DNA of 64,000 nucleotides from Radiobacillus kanasensis (GCF_021049245.1 NZ_CP088020.1:1122001-1186000), one strand, 5' to 3'; shown: positions 8,604 through 17,275, counted from the stretch's first letter. Translations and numbers: made by a program. The notes: generated by a model not told the origin, from the letters alone.

Positions 8604-9542
8604 ATGTCATTACTTAGTCTAAAACGTCTAGGCTTAGCAGCTGGTCTTTCACTTACATTGGTTGCTGCAGGTTGTGGAAGTGGAGATGAAGGTAATTCGG
8701 ACGGTGGAGATGCCGAAGGTGGAAGTGACTCTGCTTCTACAAACTATGGCGAAGAATTGAACTATGAAATTACAGGTATTGAACCTGGTGCAGGTGTAGT
8801 TGGAGCTGCAGAATCGGCAACAGAAGAATATGAAAACCTAGCAGACTGGGAAGTTGTAACTTCTTCAAGTGGCGCGATGGCAACTGCGTTAGGGGAAGCA
8901 GTTGAAAACGAAGAACCTATTATTGTAACAGGCTGGAGCCCGCACTGGAAGTTCCAAAAATATGACCTGAAATATTTAGAAGATCCAAAAGGTGTATTTG
9001 GGGAAGCTGAACAAATTAAAACAATGGTGCGTAAAGGTTTAGAAGAAGATATGCCAAATGCAAATACAATCCTAGATCAGTTCCAATGGGAGTCTGCGGA
9101 TATCGAAGGTGTCATGCTTGAAGTTCAAAACGGAACAAGTCCAGAAGAAGCTGCTAAAGCTTGGGTAGAAAACAATCCTGACAAAGTTTCCGAATGGACA
9201 AAAGGTACAGAAAAAGTCGATGGGAAAGAAATTGAACTTGTATATGTAGAATGGGATACAGAAGTTGCTTCTACAAATGTAGTAGCAGAGGTGCTTCGTA
9301 ACCAAGGCTTTGATGTAACGGTAACACCACTAGACAATGCTGTTATGTGGGAATCCATTGCTAGTGGCGAAGCTGACGGCATGGTTGCTGCATGGTTACC
9401 GGGAACACACGGCGATCTTTATAAAGAGCATAAAGATAACCTTGTAGACCTTGGAGTAAACCTTGAAGGTGCAAAAATTGGTCTTGTAGTGCCAAAATAC
9501 ATGAAAGTTGATTCTATCGAAGATTTACAACCAGCTGAATAA
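8604..9542 (+). CDS. opuAC: Glycine betaine-binding lipoprotein OpuAC
   Basis: A 312-residue substrate-binding lipoprotein. The signal peptide ends AAGC with Cys24, followed by a Gly/Ser/Asp-rich linker. Two OpuAC-type lobes follow, with conserved Trp residues (GWSPHWKFQKYD, VMWESIASGEADGMVAAWLPGTHG) that build the aromatic cage for the trimethylammonium group. It is third in the opuA operon, 70 nt after opuAB, with its own GGGAG ribosome site. The mature protein is highly acidic, as expected in a salt-adapted organism. Confidence 0.96.
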   Translation: MSLLSLKRLGLAAGLSLTLVAAGCGSGDEGNSDGGDAEGGSDSASTNYGEELNYEITGIEPGAGVVGAAESATEEYENLADWEVVTSSSGAMATALGEAVENEEPIIVTGWSPHWKFQKYDLKYLEDPKGVFGEAEQIKTMVRKGLEEDMPNANTILDQFQWESADIEGVMLEVQNGTSPEEAAKAWVENNPDKVSEWTKGTEKVDGKEIELVYVEWDTEVASTNVVAEVLRNQGFDVTVTPLDNAVMWESIASGEADGMVAAWLPGTHGDLYKEHKDNLVDLGVNLEGAKIGLVVPKYMKVDSIEDLQPAE

Positions 9543-9552
9543 TAACTTTACG

Positions 9553-9591
9553 AGAAGTTACTCTCTAAGACGAGGGTGACTTCTTTTTTTT
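9553..9591 (+). terminator. Terminator of opuA operon
   Basis: AGAAGTTACTCTC pairs with GAGGGTGACTTCT (13 bp including G-T pairs) and is followed by seven T. It starts 10 nt past opuAC. Confidence 0.9.
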
Positions 9592-9660
9592 ATGATATGA
9601 ACAGGATATAATGAACGTGAATTAGATTTATCTCGAAATCAAAGTAAGGAGGAAGTCACA

Positions 9661-10695
9661 TTGTCTGAACAGAACGAAGGTGCAAGTTGTGAAATGAAAT
9701 TTGAAAAGAGCTTTTCTCCTACAGGTAAACCTCAGGAAATTAGAGGGGATGGCTCTTTTCAAAGACAAATCAATCGATTTACAACACCGTTTGGAAGCAA
9801 AGAAGGTGAGCTCCCGGTAGAAGAGGGTCGATATAGATTAATTTGGTGTCCAGCATGTCCTTGGGCCCACCGTTCCGTCATTGTACGTAGAGTGTTAGGT
9901 TTAGAGGATGCAATTAGCTTAGGTACTGTGAGTCCGTTACGACCTAAATTAGACAGAGTGGACTGGGAGTTTTCGTTGGATGAAAATGGCGTGGATCCGG
10001 TTCTTGGAATTCAGTATTTGAGTGAAATCTATTTAAAAACCGCTCCTGACTATGCAGGTCGTCCAACGGTTCCTGTAATTGTCGATTTGAAAAAAGGTGA
10101 AGCGGTGCAGAATGATTACTTCCATCTAACCAATTACTTCGAAACAGAATGGGTACCATTCCATAAAAAGAACGCTCCTAATCTATATCCAGAAGAACGA
10201 AGAGAGGATATCGACGCCTTAAGTGATGTCATTTTTCATGAAGTCAATAATGGAGTGTACAAATGCGGCTTTGCTCATTCACAGGAGGCTTATGAGGAAG
10301 CCTATGATGTCCTATTTAATCGTCTGGATGAACTAGAAAAAAGACTGGCAACTAAACGCTTTTTGTTTGGGGATTATATTACGGATTCCGACGTACGTCT
10401 TTACACGACGTTAGCACGCTTTGATGCAGCATATGTTACAGCATTTAATACGAATCGAAATGTGCTACGTGAGTTTCCGAATCTCTGGGGCTATGCTCGT
10501 GACCTTTATCAAACGCCTGGTTTCGGGGACACAACGGATTTTGATGCGATCAAACGTCACTATCATCTATCTATAACGATTCATCCAAATAAAGAAGAAG
10601 TAAAAATTCTTCCAAAAGGACCAGTTGCTTCGGAATGGAATACTCCCCATCATAGGGAGGCACTTAGTGAAAAAGAAGACAAATTTTTACGATAA
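9661..10695 (+). CDS. Glutathionyl-hydroquinone reductase-like GST (Xi class)
   Basis: A 344-residue protein with an N-terminal thioredoxin-fold domain containing CPACPWAHR, where Cys66 in CPWAHR is the catalytic position of Xi-class GSTs. A C-terminal all-helical GST domain follows (FLFGDYITDSDVRLYTTLARFDAAY). Known members reduce glutathionyl-hydroquinones with glutathione. Bacillaceae usually make bacillithiol instead, so the thiol used here is uncertain. The start is TTG at 9661 behind AAGGAGG. A TATAAT lies at 9607 without a good -35. It lies between opuAC and a GNAT gene 15 nt downstream, with which it probably forms an operon. Confidence 0.85.
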   Translation: MSEQNEGASCEMKFEKSFSPTGKPQEIRGDGSFQRQINRFTTPFGSKEGELPVEEGRYRLIWCPACPWAHRSVIVRRVLGLEDAISLGTVSPLRPKLDRVDWEFSLDENGVDPVLGIQYLSEIYLKTAPDYAGRPTVPVIVDLKKGEAVQNDYFHLTNYFETEWVPFHKKNAPNLYPEERREDIDALSDVIFHEVNNGVYKCGFAHSQEAYEEAYDVLFNRLDELEKRLATKRFLFGDYITDSDVRLYTTLARFDAAYVTAFNTNRNVLREFPNLWGYARDLYQTPGFGDTTDFDAIKRHYHLSITIHPNKEEVKILPKGPVASEWNTPHHREALSEKEDKFLR

Positions 10696-10710
10696 CAGGA
10701 GGGACTAAAG

Positions 10711-11211
10711 ATGATCATTAGAGAGGCTTTAGAACAAGAACTCCCTTTTGTGAGGAAACAACGAGTAAGAGCTTATGAGGAACACGCTGGTTCGGTAAAA
10801 GAGGATCATTGGCTCGCTTTAAAAAAGGCTGTTTCTTCGGAAGCGGATAGAGGTCCTGGGGTAGAAGTGCTTGTCGCGGAAGTAGATAATCAAATCGTAG
10901 GTAGTGTTGTTCTTTTTCCAGCCTATACGGATGCATATGAAGGTCAAGTAGAAGAAGTAGATTATCCGGAAATTCGCATGTTGTCTGTTTCTCCTGAAGC
11001 TAGGGGGAGAGGGATTGCCTCTGAGCTTATCAAGGAATGTATACAGCGCTCGAAGGAAAAGGGTCACACCCATATTGGGTTACATACTGGTTCTTTCATG
11101 ACCGGTGCGATGAAGCTTTATGAAGGCTTTGGTTTTGAACGTTTACCCGAGTATGATTTTGAACCTGCGAATGATGGTATCGTAGTAAGGGCCTATCGCC
11201 TTAAGCTATAG
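10711..11211 (+). CDS. GNAT-family N-acetyltransferase
   Basis: A 166-residue GNAT-fold enzyme using acetyl-CoA. The motif A region reads IRMLSVSPEARGRGIASELIKECIQRSKEKG, with the pyrophosphate-binding R/QxxGxG/A pattern (RGRGIA) near residues 97-102. The C-terminal MKLYEGFGFERLPEYDF is the usual motif B. Its substrate is not evident. The ATG follows AGGAGGG and starts 15 nt after the GST gene, so co-transcription is likely. A bidirectional terminator follows. Confidence 0.85.
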   Translation: MIIREALEQELPFVRKQRVRAYEEHAGSVKEDHWLALKKAVSSEADRGPGVEVLVAEVDNQIVGSVVLFPAYTDAYEGQVEEVDYPEIRMLSVSPEARGRGIASELIKECIQRSKEKGHTHIGLHTGSFMTGAMKLYEGFGFERLPEYDFEPANDGIVVRAYRLKL

Positions 11212-11220
11212 GCACAATAA

Positions 11221-11252
11221 AGAATCCCGATATTGATTTATATCGGGATTCT
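11221..11252. terminator. Bidirectional terminator between GNAT gene and yhaH
   Basis: AGAATCCCGATAT and ATATCGGGATTCT form a perfect 13-bp stem with short T-rich tails on both sides. It serves the two converging genes. Confidence 0.85.
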
Positions 11253-11255
11253 TCT

Positions 11256-11618
11256 TTATTCCTCTTTCTTTGATTTCTCTTCAAGCTCCTTCAAGCTTGC
11301 TTCAATCTCAGATAGATGCTTTTGTATTTTTTTTTGGTGTGGTTCAACGGTTTTTCTCCAACTATCGATAGATGTTTTCATATCTTCGGAGAGATCTTTA
11401 ATCAAGGAAACACCTTCCTTAGATGTTTGCGTGATTTGGTCTTTTAGCTGAGAGCCATCTTTTTTTAATTGATCTAATGTTTTTGCCCAGTCTTGACTGC
11501 GCTCTTTGACTTGTGTTCGAAGTTCTTTTCCCGAAGATGGAGCGGTAAGTAGGGTAGCAGCTGCACTAGCAACACTACCGACAATCATTCCTAATAGTAT
11601 GGATTTAGCATTTGCCAT
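11256..11618 (-). CDS. yhaH: YtxH-domain protein YhaH
   Basis: A 120-residue protein with an N-terminal glycine/alanine-rich membrane-associated segment (SILLGMIVGSVASAAATLLTAPSSGKELR, the YtxH signature) and a long charged coiled coil. In B. subtilis YhaH lies next to trpP and is a general-stress type protein of unknown role. The ATG at 11618 is 6 nt behind GAGGTG; the in-frame GTG at 11627 is part of that site and is rejected. Confidence 0.85.
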   Translation of the reverse strand: MANAKSILLGMIVGSVASAAATLLTAPSSGKELRTQVKERSQDWAKTLDQLKKDGSQLKDQITQTSKEGVSLIKDLSEDMKTSIDSWRKTVEPHQKKIQKHLSEIEASLKELEEKSKKEE

Positions 11619-11664
11619 TTGAAACACCTCTTTTTTCGTCTATTCTTCTTTTTTCACTTTCCAT

Positions 11665-12234
11665 CTAAGCTTTAAACCTTCCATTCTTATATTCCGTTTT
11701 CATAGGGAAAGCTTCTAATCGCTCCAACACTCTTTGTGTCAGAGGAAAAAGCACAACGATGAAAATCGTATTAAACAATGCAGTTGGAACGACAATCGTC
11801 ATAAAGAGTACGAAAAAGCTTCCTTCGAAAATACCAACTATGAAAAGAGACAGAAATAAAAAGATGGCACCACTTATCATCGTACTGCAAGCAGCTAGGA
11901 TTGGTGCAGCGATGTGGACGTTAATCTTTTTCGTTAAGACGAGATAAGTTCCGAAGAAAAACAGCGCTGTTATCGGCTTATCTACTAGATTTGCGATCTC
12001 CCCACCAGGGACGGTTGTAGTTAATGCAGATACAAGACCCGTTAAGACAGATAACAAAAAAACGTAAGGAAGAGAAGGAAATAACATAATGCCAAGAAAC
12101 ATCATTGCTAGCATCATGTCTGGTCTCATTCCTAACAAAACAGGTGGTACGAGGGCATGAAGAATAGCCCCAAGACCAACGATGATAACAAGACAACTTA
12201 AAATTCTCGTTTGTAGATTCACTATTTTTCCCAC
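11665..12234 (-). CDS. trpP: Tryptophan transporter TrpP
   Basis: A 189-residue membrane protein with about five helices. HALVPPVLLGMRPDMMLAMMFLGIMLFP and LTTTVPGGEIANLVDKP match TrpP (YhaG) of B. subtilis, which imports tryptophan. It starts at GTG 12234 or at GTG 12222; neither has a strong ribosome site. In B. subtilis translation is controlled by TRAP at the ribosome site. NAG triplets occur here around the start but are irregularly spaced, so that control is not supported. It sits between hit and yhaH as in B. subtilis. Confidence 0.88.
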   Translation of the reverse strand: MGKIVNLQTRILSCLVIIVGLGAILHALVPPVLLGMRPDMMLAMMFLGIMLFPSLPYVFLLSVLTGLVSALTTTVPGGEIANLVDKPITALFFFGTYLVLTKKINVHIAAPILAACSTMISGAIFLFLSLFIVGIFEGSFFVLFMTIVVPTALFNTIFIVVLFPLTQRVLERLEAFPMKTEYKNGRFKA

Positions 12235-12324
12235 ACTTATCTAAATTTGAAAAAGCTTTCATTCTCTTTCTATTGTATCAAAAAGGATGATGGAGAAAAA
12301 TCAATTTTTTAGTCTTATTTCAGA

Positions 12325-12762
12325 TTAATTTTTGATCTTTTTATTGATGTCACTTGCTATTTGTTGCAGGTCTTCGGAGTTGTATTCCTTTGTATGAGTC
12401 TCCCATACCGCTCCAAAGCCATCCCCTTTTCCGTAACGCGGAATTAGGTGCATATGTAAATGAAATACCGTTTGTCCAGCTGCTTCTTCGTTATTATTAA
12501 GAACGTTTAATCCAACTGGTGAATAAGCGTCTTTGATTGCGGTCGCAACCTTAGGGATACTTGAAAAAAGTTTTTCTGCAATTGGCGCAGGTGTTTCATA
12601 AATGTTTTTGTGGTGTTCCTTTGGAATAACTAGTGTATGTCCTTTCGTCACTTGACTAATATCTAAAAAAGCAAAGACATTGTCGTCCTCATATACTTTT
12701 GCAGATGGGATTTCTCCTGCTACAATCTTGCAAAAAATGCAATCATTCGTTTCCTGACTCAT
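12325..12762 (-). CDS. hit: HIT-family nucleotide-binding protein Hit
   Basis: A 145-residue histidine-triad hydrolase, probably acting on nucleoside phosphoramidates or adenylylated substrates. The catalytic HLHMHLIP (H-x-H-x-H) lies near residue 100 and DCIFCKIVAGEIPS is the N-terminal HIT signature. The ATG at 12762 follows AGGAGTGG; an upstream in-frame start at 12804 falls within the promoter region. It is divergent from ecsABC, as in B. subtilis. Confidence 0.95.
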   Translation of the reverse strand: MSQETNDCIFCKIVAGEIPSAKVYEDDNVFAFLDISQVTKGHTLVIPKEHHKNIYETPAPIAEKLFSSIPKVATAIKDAYSPVGLNVLNNNEEAAGQTVFHLHMHLIPRYGKGDGFGAVWETHTKEYNSEDLQQIASDINKKIKN

Positions 12763-12808
12763 CAAACCACTCCTATTCACACATATTTTGATATTTCTTT
12801 GCATCTAT

Positions 12809-12836
12809 TTTATATAGGATGGACTAGGATTGTAAA
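12809..12836 (-). promoter_or_regulatory. Candidate SigA promoter of hit
   Basis: On the minus strand TTTACA and TATAAA are spaced by 16 nt, about 45 nt upstream of the hit start. Confidence 0.55.
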
Positions 12837-12926
12837 GGGAATTGGAAAAGCGTGAGGGTATGTTTGAGGTGAGGGAAGTCTCGCTAGTCTCTGGGCACTG
12901 GAGCTAAACATCGAAGTTTTAGAAAA

Positions 12927-12992
12927 GAAGCGGGTTTATCCGATTAGCTCAAATCATCGAAGTGATTTTCACTAAAGGATAACCCGCTCTTC
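12927..12992. repeat. Large two-part hairpin in the hit-ecsA intergenic region
   Basis: The outer arms GAAGCGGGTTTATCC and GGATAACCCGCTCTTC pair over about 14 bp with single-base bulges. An inner hairpin AAATCA-6 nt-TGATTT (12951-12968) fits inside. There is no T-run on either strand, so it does not look like a terminator. The gene-free stretch 12837-13267 otherwise holds only the direct repeats listed separately. Confidence 0.55.
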
Positions 12993-13071
12993 GAAGGGAA
13001 AGGAGAGTTACTGGACTACTTTTTCTTTCGTAATGAAACAGAACCAGGGGAATGATTCCATTGAATTACTT

Positions 13072-13164
13072 AAGTGAGTAATCTTTCGTCAACACCTCAT
13101 TTATGAGTTAGTTAAACAAAGTCGATTACAAAAAAGTGAGTCTTCTCCGACCAACACCTCATTT
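13072..13164. repeat. Pair of 31-nt direct repeats, period 62
   Basis: 13072-13102 and 13134-13164 both begin AAGTGAGT and end CAACACCTCATTT, with a diverged middle. The exact spacing of 62 nt suggests a tandem duplication or paired binding sites upstream of ecsA. Function unknown. Confidence 0.6.
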
Positions 13165-13267
13165 CGTGGATAACCACGCTTGTTCGTTGTGAAGAACTAC
13201 CATAAATCTTCCTTGCCCCTTCAAGAACTATTGTGTGCGGGAATCGTGTTTTTCATACAGACTATCT

Positions 13268-13296
13268 TTGGCAAAAGAACTGGAAAATGGTACTAT
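13268..13296 (+). promoter_or_regulatory. Candidate SigA promoter of ecsABC
   Basis: TTGGCA and TACTAT are separated by exactly 17 nt. This would give a leader of about 128 nt before ecsA. The leader contains short GC-rich pairings (GGGCGCCC; CCCC-TAGCC-GGGG; GTCC/GGAC). Confidence 0.55.
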
Positions 13297-13430
13297 TTTA
13301 ATTGGAAAGCTTAGGGCGCCCGTTGTTATGGATTACAGACTAAAACCGTCCTATGGGGACAATGCCTGCAGACCCCTAGCCGGGGCCTTTGCTATAGCGT
13401 TCTTTAAATATGAAAAGGGAGGACAATGGA

Positions 13431-14177
13431 TTGAATCCTTTACTACATATAAATCAATTAGTCGGAGGATATACGAATAAAAACGTGTTACATGGTATCT
13501 CCTTTGATGTTTTTCCAAATGAAATTGTTGGTTTAATCGGTCTCAATGGGGCTGGGAAAAGTACAACCATCAAACATATCATCGGCATGATGCAAGCAAA
13601 AAAAGGAAAGATTGAAATCGATGGAAAGACGTTTCAAAAATCTCCCGAAACCTATCGAGGAAAGTTCTCCTACATTCCGGAAATGCCATTACTTTATGAA
13701 GAGTTGACGTTATATGAACACTTAAAATTAACAGCAATGGCCTACGGGGTAGATGAAGCAACATTTGAACAACGTCTTCAGCCGTTATTAAAGGAGTTTC
13801 GTCTAGAGAAGAAACTGAAATGGTTTCCGGTTCACTTCTCAAAAGGGATGAGACAAAAGGTAATGATCATGTGTGCTTTTCTTGTGGAACCTGCCTTGTA
13901 TATAGTGGACGAGCCATTTGTTGGCTTGGATCCGTTAGGTATTCAATCCTATCTTCAACTTATGAACGAAATGAAGGAAAAGGGTGCAGGCGTATTAATG
14001 TCGACGCATATTTTGGCAACAGCAGAACGTTATTGCGATCGATTTGTTATTTTGCATGATGGAAAAGTGAAGGCACAAGGAACATTGGAAGAATTACGAG
14101 TCCAGTTTGCTATGCCACAGGCTACATTAGATGACTTATATGTTCAATTGACGAAGGAAGAAGATGCTCATGTTTAA
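13431..14177 (+). CDS. ecsA: ABC transporter ATPase EcsA
   Basis: A 248-residue ABC ATPase with Walker A GLNGAGKST (37-45), a degenerate signature (FSKGMRQKV) and Walker B LYIVDEPFVGLDP. Ecs is needed for protein secretion, site-2 intramembrane proteolysis by RasP and competence in B. subtilis; what it transports is uncertain. The start is TTG at 13431, 8-10 nt behind AGGGAGG; the in-frame ATG at 13410 lies ahead of that site. It overlaps ecsB by 14 nt. Confidence 0.95.
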   Translation: MNPLLHINQLVGGYTNKNVLHGISFDVFPNEIVGLIGLNGAGKSTTIKHIIGMMQAKKGKIEIDGKTFQKSPETYRGKFSYIPEMPLLYEELTLYEHLKLTAMAYGVDEATFEQRLQPLLKEFRLEKKLKWFPVHFSKGMRQKVMIMCAFLVEPALYIVDEPFVGLDPLGIQSYLQLMNEMKEKGAGVLMSTHILATAERYCDRFVILHDGKVKAQGTLEELRVQFAMPQATLDDLYVQLTKEEDAHV

Positions 14178-15384
14178 TGCCCAAGAATTTTTTCGGAAGC
14201 GGTTTTCCGAGCATTTTAAAGAGCTTAGTCGTTACTTAAAATATATTTTCAATGGTCACATCGTAATTGTCATGCTGTTTATCATTTCAGCGCTTGTGTT
14301 TTACTATCAACAATGGCTGATGGACATACCAGAAGGCTTTCCTTCTATTTGGGTTATGGCCATATTAATGGGATTCGTGGCAAGCTATAGTCCGATTCAA
14401 ACGTTGTTGAAGGAGCCAGATTTGGTGTTTTTACTACCAGCCGAGCATAAAATGGGTCCATACTTTCGTTATACTTTAATCTATAGCTTCGTTATTCAGC
14501 TTTATTTAGTTTTACTCGTTTTTGCAGGATTAGGTCCGTTATATTTTACGGAATTCACGAACCATACTTCTCAGGAGTATATCCTTCTACTTGTCCTTGT
14601 ACTGGTATTTAAAGTTTGGAACCTATTCGCAACTTGGTGGATGTTGAAAATAAGAAATCCTCAGTCCCGGGTGTTGGACCAGATTGCCAGAACGTTGTTA
14701 TCGATTGTGACTGTATTTTTTTATTTGCAAGGTGAGCTTGTATTAGCAGTAATTACGACAGGGCTTTTACTACTTTTAATGCTTTATGCTTATTCATTAT
14801 CGAAGCGTCAAGCTGGATTGTGCTGGGACTTGCTTGTGGAAAAAGATCGATTAAAAATGCATACGTTCTATCGAATCGCAAATTTGTTTACGGATGTTCC
14901 GCACTTGAAGAATCAAACGAAAAAGCGCCATTGGCTAGTAGCGTTACTCATTCGTTCGATACCTTTTCGACAATTGAAGTCCTATGATTATTTATATCGG
15001 ATTACGACAGTACGTAGTGGGGATTATTTAGGGATGTACGTACGGCTATTGATTATAGGAAGCCTATGTATTATCTATATTCCATCTATTTGGATCAAAA
15101 TGATATTCGCGATTTTATTTATCTATCTGTCTGGATTCCAATTGACGACGCTTTGGCAGCATCACCGAACTGTAGCTTGGATCGATTTGTATCCGATCCC
15201 GAAAAACGTAAGACAACAATCCTTCATTACGTGGTTGCTTCAGCTAATGATTGCGAATACGTTTGTTTTTGGTCTTGTTTTTCTTCTAATCGAAAGCTGG
15301 ATAGGAGTAGCGGTGATTTGGCTTGGGGGCAGTATCTTTAGTTATTTGTTCGTACATGGATATGTACGTAAACAGCTTGCTTGA
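14164..15384 (+). CDS. ecsB: ABC transporter membrane subunit EcsB
   Basis: A 406-residue integral membrane partner of EcsA with about ten hydrophobic segments in pairs, and a basic cytoplasmic stretch around residue 240-270 (HLKNQTKKRHW). It is placed by order ecsA-ecsB-ecsC and by similarity to the EcsB family. ATG at 14164 overlaps ecsA; a second in-frame ATG at 14170 is possible. Confidence 0.93.
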   Translation: MLMFNAQEFFRKRFSEHFKELSRYLKYIFNGHIVIVMLFIISALVFYYQQWLMDIPEGFPSIWVMAILMGFVASYSPIQTLLKEPDLVFLLPAEHKMGPYFRYTLIYSFVIQLYLVLLVFAGLGPLYFTEFTNHTSQEYILLLVLVLVFKVWNLFATWWMLKIRNPQSRVLDQIARTLLSIVTVFFYLQGELVLAVITTGLLLLLMLYAYSLSKRQAGLCWDLLVEKDRLKMHTFYRIANLFTDVPHLKNQTKKRHWLVALLIRSIPFRQLKSYDYLYRITTVRSGDYLGMYVRLLIIGSLCIIYIPSIWIKMIFAILFIYLSGFQLTTLWQHHRTVAWIDLYPIPKNVRQQSFITWLLQLMIANTFVFGLVFLLIESWIGVAVIWLGGSIFSYLFVHGYVRKQLA

Positions 15385-15394
15385 AGGAGCGTAA

Positions 15395-16105
15395 ATGATG
15401 GATGAAAAGGAATATGAACGCCAAGCTCGGAAGGAAGCACAACGATTTCAACACTCTATGCTGAAAAAATCCTCCTTGCTTCAGCGTTCCTCGAAGAAAC
15501 TACAGAATAAGTTGAATGGAATGATTCCGGACAGGGTACATCAAGTGGTAACGGAAAGCATTAAAAGAATGATTCAGCTGTCGTTAACGTCATCCGAATA
15601 TATTTATTCGATACAAGTAGAAGAAAACTGGACACTGGAAAAAAGAGAACAGGAAGTCCAGGCAAGAAAAAAGGTGTATAAAAAAACAGCCATGATGGAA
15701 GGAGCAGGCACTGGTGCAGGAGGGATTGTCTTAGGGTTGGCAGACTTTCCACTTCTACTAGCAATCAAAATGAAGTTCCTTTTTGATGTGGGTCAGCTGT
15801 ATGGGTATGATGTCCAATTAAGGGAAGAACGGTTGTTTTTGCTACACGTTTTCTTACTCGCTTTTTCCAGTGATGAAAAACGGCAAGAGGTTGTCCAGCA
15901 GATTGTTGCTTGGGATCAGGTAGAGCACGATGATATGGACTGGAAGACGCTTCAGCTCGAATACCGGGATACGATTGATTTAGTGAAAATGCTTCAGCTT
16001 ATACCCGGCTTTGGAGCGATTGTCGGTGCGGTAGCAAATGGAAGGTTTTTAGAACAATTAGCAGAGACGGCACAAAACTGTTACCGTCTCCGTATGCTTA
16101 AGTGA
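15395..16105 (+). CDS. ecsC: EcsC family protein
   Basis: A 236-residue protein of the EcsC family. It has a glycine-rich amphipathic segment (MEGAGTGAGGIVLGLADFPLLLAIKMKFLFDVGQLYG) near residues 100-136 and a second one near the C-terminus (IPGFGAIVGAVANGRFL). The role is unknown, and in B. subtilis it is the dispensable third gene of ecs. ATG follows GGAGCG, 10 nt after ecsB. It ends directly against the convergent amidohydrolase gene with no intervening base. Confidence 0.9.
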   Translation: MMDEKEYERQARKEAQRFQHSMLKKSSLLQRSSKKLQNKLNGMIPDRVHQVVTESIKRMIQLSLTSSEYIYSIQVEENWTLEKREQEVQARKKVYKKTAMMEGAGTGAGGIVLGLADFPLLLAIKMKFLFDVGQLYGYDVQLREERLFLLHVFLLAFSSDEKRQEVVQQIVAWDQVEHDDMDWKTLQLEYRDTIDLVKMLQLIPGFGAIVGAVANGRFLEQLAETAQNCYRLRMLK

Positions 16106-17275
16106 TTATTTTGTTTCGTAGCTCTTTAAAATTTCAATAAATGTCTTGGCAGCAAGGACCATGGACCGTTCGTCAATATCAAATTTAGGATGATGATGCG
16201 GATAAATGTGTCCTTCTTTTTGTGCCCCAGTGAAGAAGAATGCTCCTGGTTTTTCCAAGAGATAGTAGGAAAAATCTTCTCCCGTCATGCTTGGTACGAT
16301 TTCTTCAGCTTTTTCTACACCATCGATCTTTTCCGCAGCCTGTAAAACAATATTTGCTTGTTCAGGGTGGTTTATGACTGGCGGATAGCCTTTCTCATAG
16401 TTAAAGGTGTAGGTCGCATTGTAACTCGTACAAGTGCCTTTAATCACTTTTTCCATCTCTTCGATGATGAAGTCCTGGAGTTCTGGATCAAAGGTTCGTA
16501 CCGTCCCGGTAATATGAGCTTTATCTGCAATAATATTAAAGGTATTGCCTGCTTGGAAGCTCCCAATCGTTAAGACGGCTGTCGCTAATGGGTCAATACG
16601 TCTACTCACAATTTGTTGAAGATTTGTTACTAGTTGAGAGCCAATGACAATGGCATCCTTCGTTTGATGCGGAATTGCCCCGTGCCCGCCTTTTCCTTGG
16701 ATCGTAATTTCAAATCGATCCGCCCCAGCCATAAACTCTCTCGGTGCGGTTTGCACGACGCCATAAGGGGTGTTGGTCCAGAGATGGTTGCCATAGGCAA
16801 CATCTATATCATCTAACAAGCCGGTCTCGATGATTGATTTGGCGCCACCTGGTGCTAATTCTTCCGCATGCTGATGGATGAAAATGATTTCTCCAAAAAG
16901 CTCCGCTTGGGCTTCTTTTAAGACTTTCGCAACCGTAAGCAAAGTAGCGGTATGACCATCGTGTCCACAAGCGTGCATAACTCCATCTACTTTTGACTTA
17001 TAAGGTACATCCTTTTCATCTTGAATCGGAAGTCCATCGAAATCAGCTCGAAACGCAATTTTTGGTCCGGGCTTTGCACCTTTTAGTCTTGCGATAACCC
17101 CATTTCCACCAACATTGGCTTGGTAAGGAATGTTTAATTTTTCATATGTATCTGCAATAAAGGCAGCTGTTTTGCTCTCATGGAAAGATAATTCTGGATA
17201 CTGGTGTAAGTATCTTCTTATTTCCACCATTTCTTCATAAAGGTCATCTATTCGTTGGTGTAATTGGTTCCACAT
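16106..17275 (-). CDS. yhaA: M20-family amidohydrolase (YhaA-like)
   Basis: A 389-residue metal-dependent N-acyl-amino-acid/hippurate hydrolase. Metal-site motifs are HACGHDGHTA, the HQHAEELAPGG glutamate pair, and GNHLWT, with the lid domain starting ADRFEITIQGKGGHGAIP. The ATG at 17275 follows GAGGAGGG; longer in-frame starts at 17341 overlap the neighbouring terminator. In B. subtilis yhaA also follows ecsC. The substrate (N-acetyl amino acid or similar) is inferred from the family. Confidence 0.92.
   Translation of the reverse strand: MWNQLHQRIDDLYEEMVEIRRYLHQYPELSFHESKTAAFIADTYEKLNIPYQANVGGNGVIARLKGAKPGPKIAFRADFDGLPIQDEKDVPYKSKVDGVMHACGHDGHTATLLTVAKVLKEAQAELFGEIIFIHQHAEELAPGGAKSIIETGLLDDIDVAYGNHLWTNTPYGVVQTAPREFMAGADRFEITIQGKGGHGAIPHQTKDAIVIGSQLVTNLQQIVSRRIDPLATAVLTIGSFQAGNTFNIIADKAHITGTVRTFDPELQDFIIEEMEKVIKGTCTSYNATYTFNYEKGYPPVINHPEQANIVLQAAEKIDGVEKAEEIVPSMTGEDFSYYLLEKPGAFFFTGAQKEGHIYPHHHPKFDIDERSMVLAAKTFIEILKSYETK

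Noticed and set aside
12200-12260. NAG-type triplets around the trpP start as a TRAP site
   Set aside because: There are several UAG, GAG and AAG triplets, but spacers range from 2 to 13 nt instead of 2-3, so it does not meet the TRAP pattern.
13235-13480. 81-codon ORF overlapping the ecsA start
   Set aside because: It spans the proposed ecsA promoter and ribosome site, has no ribosome site of its own and no recognisable sequence.
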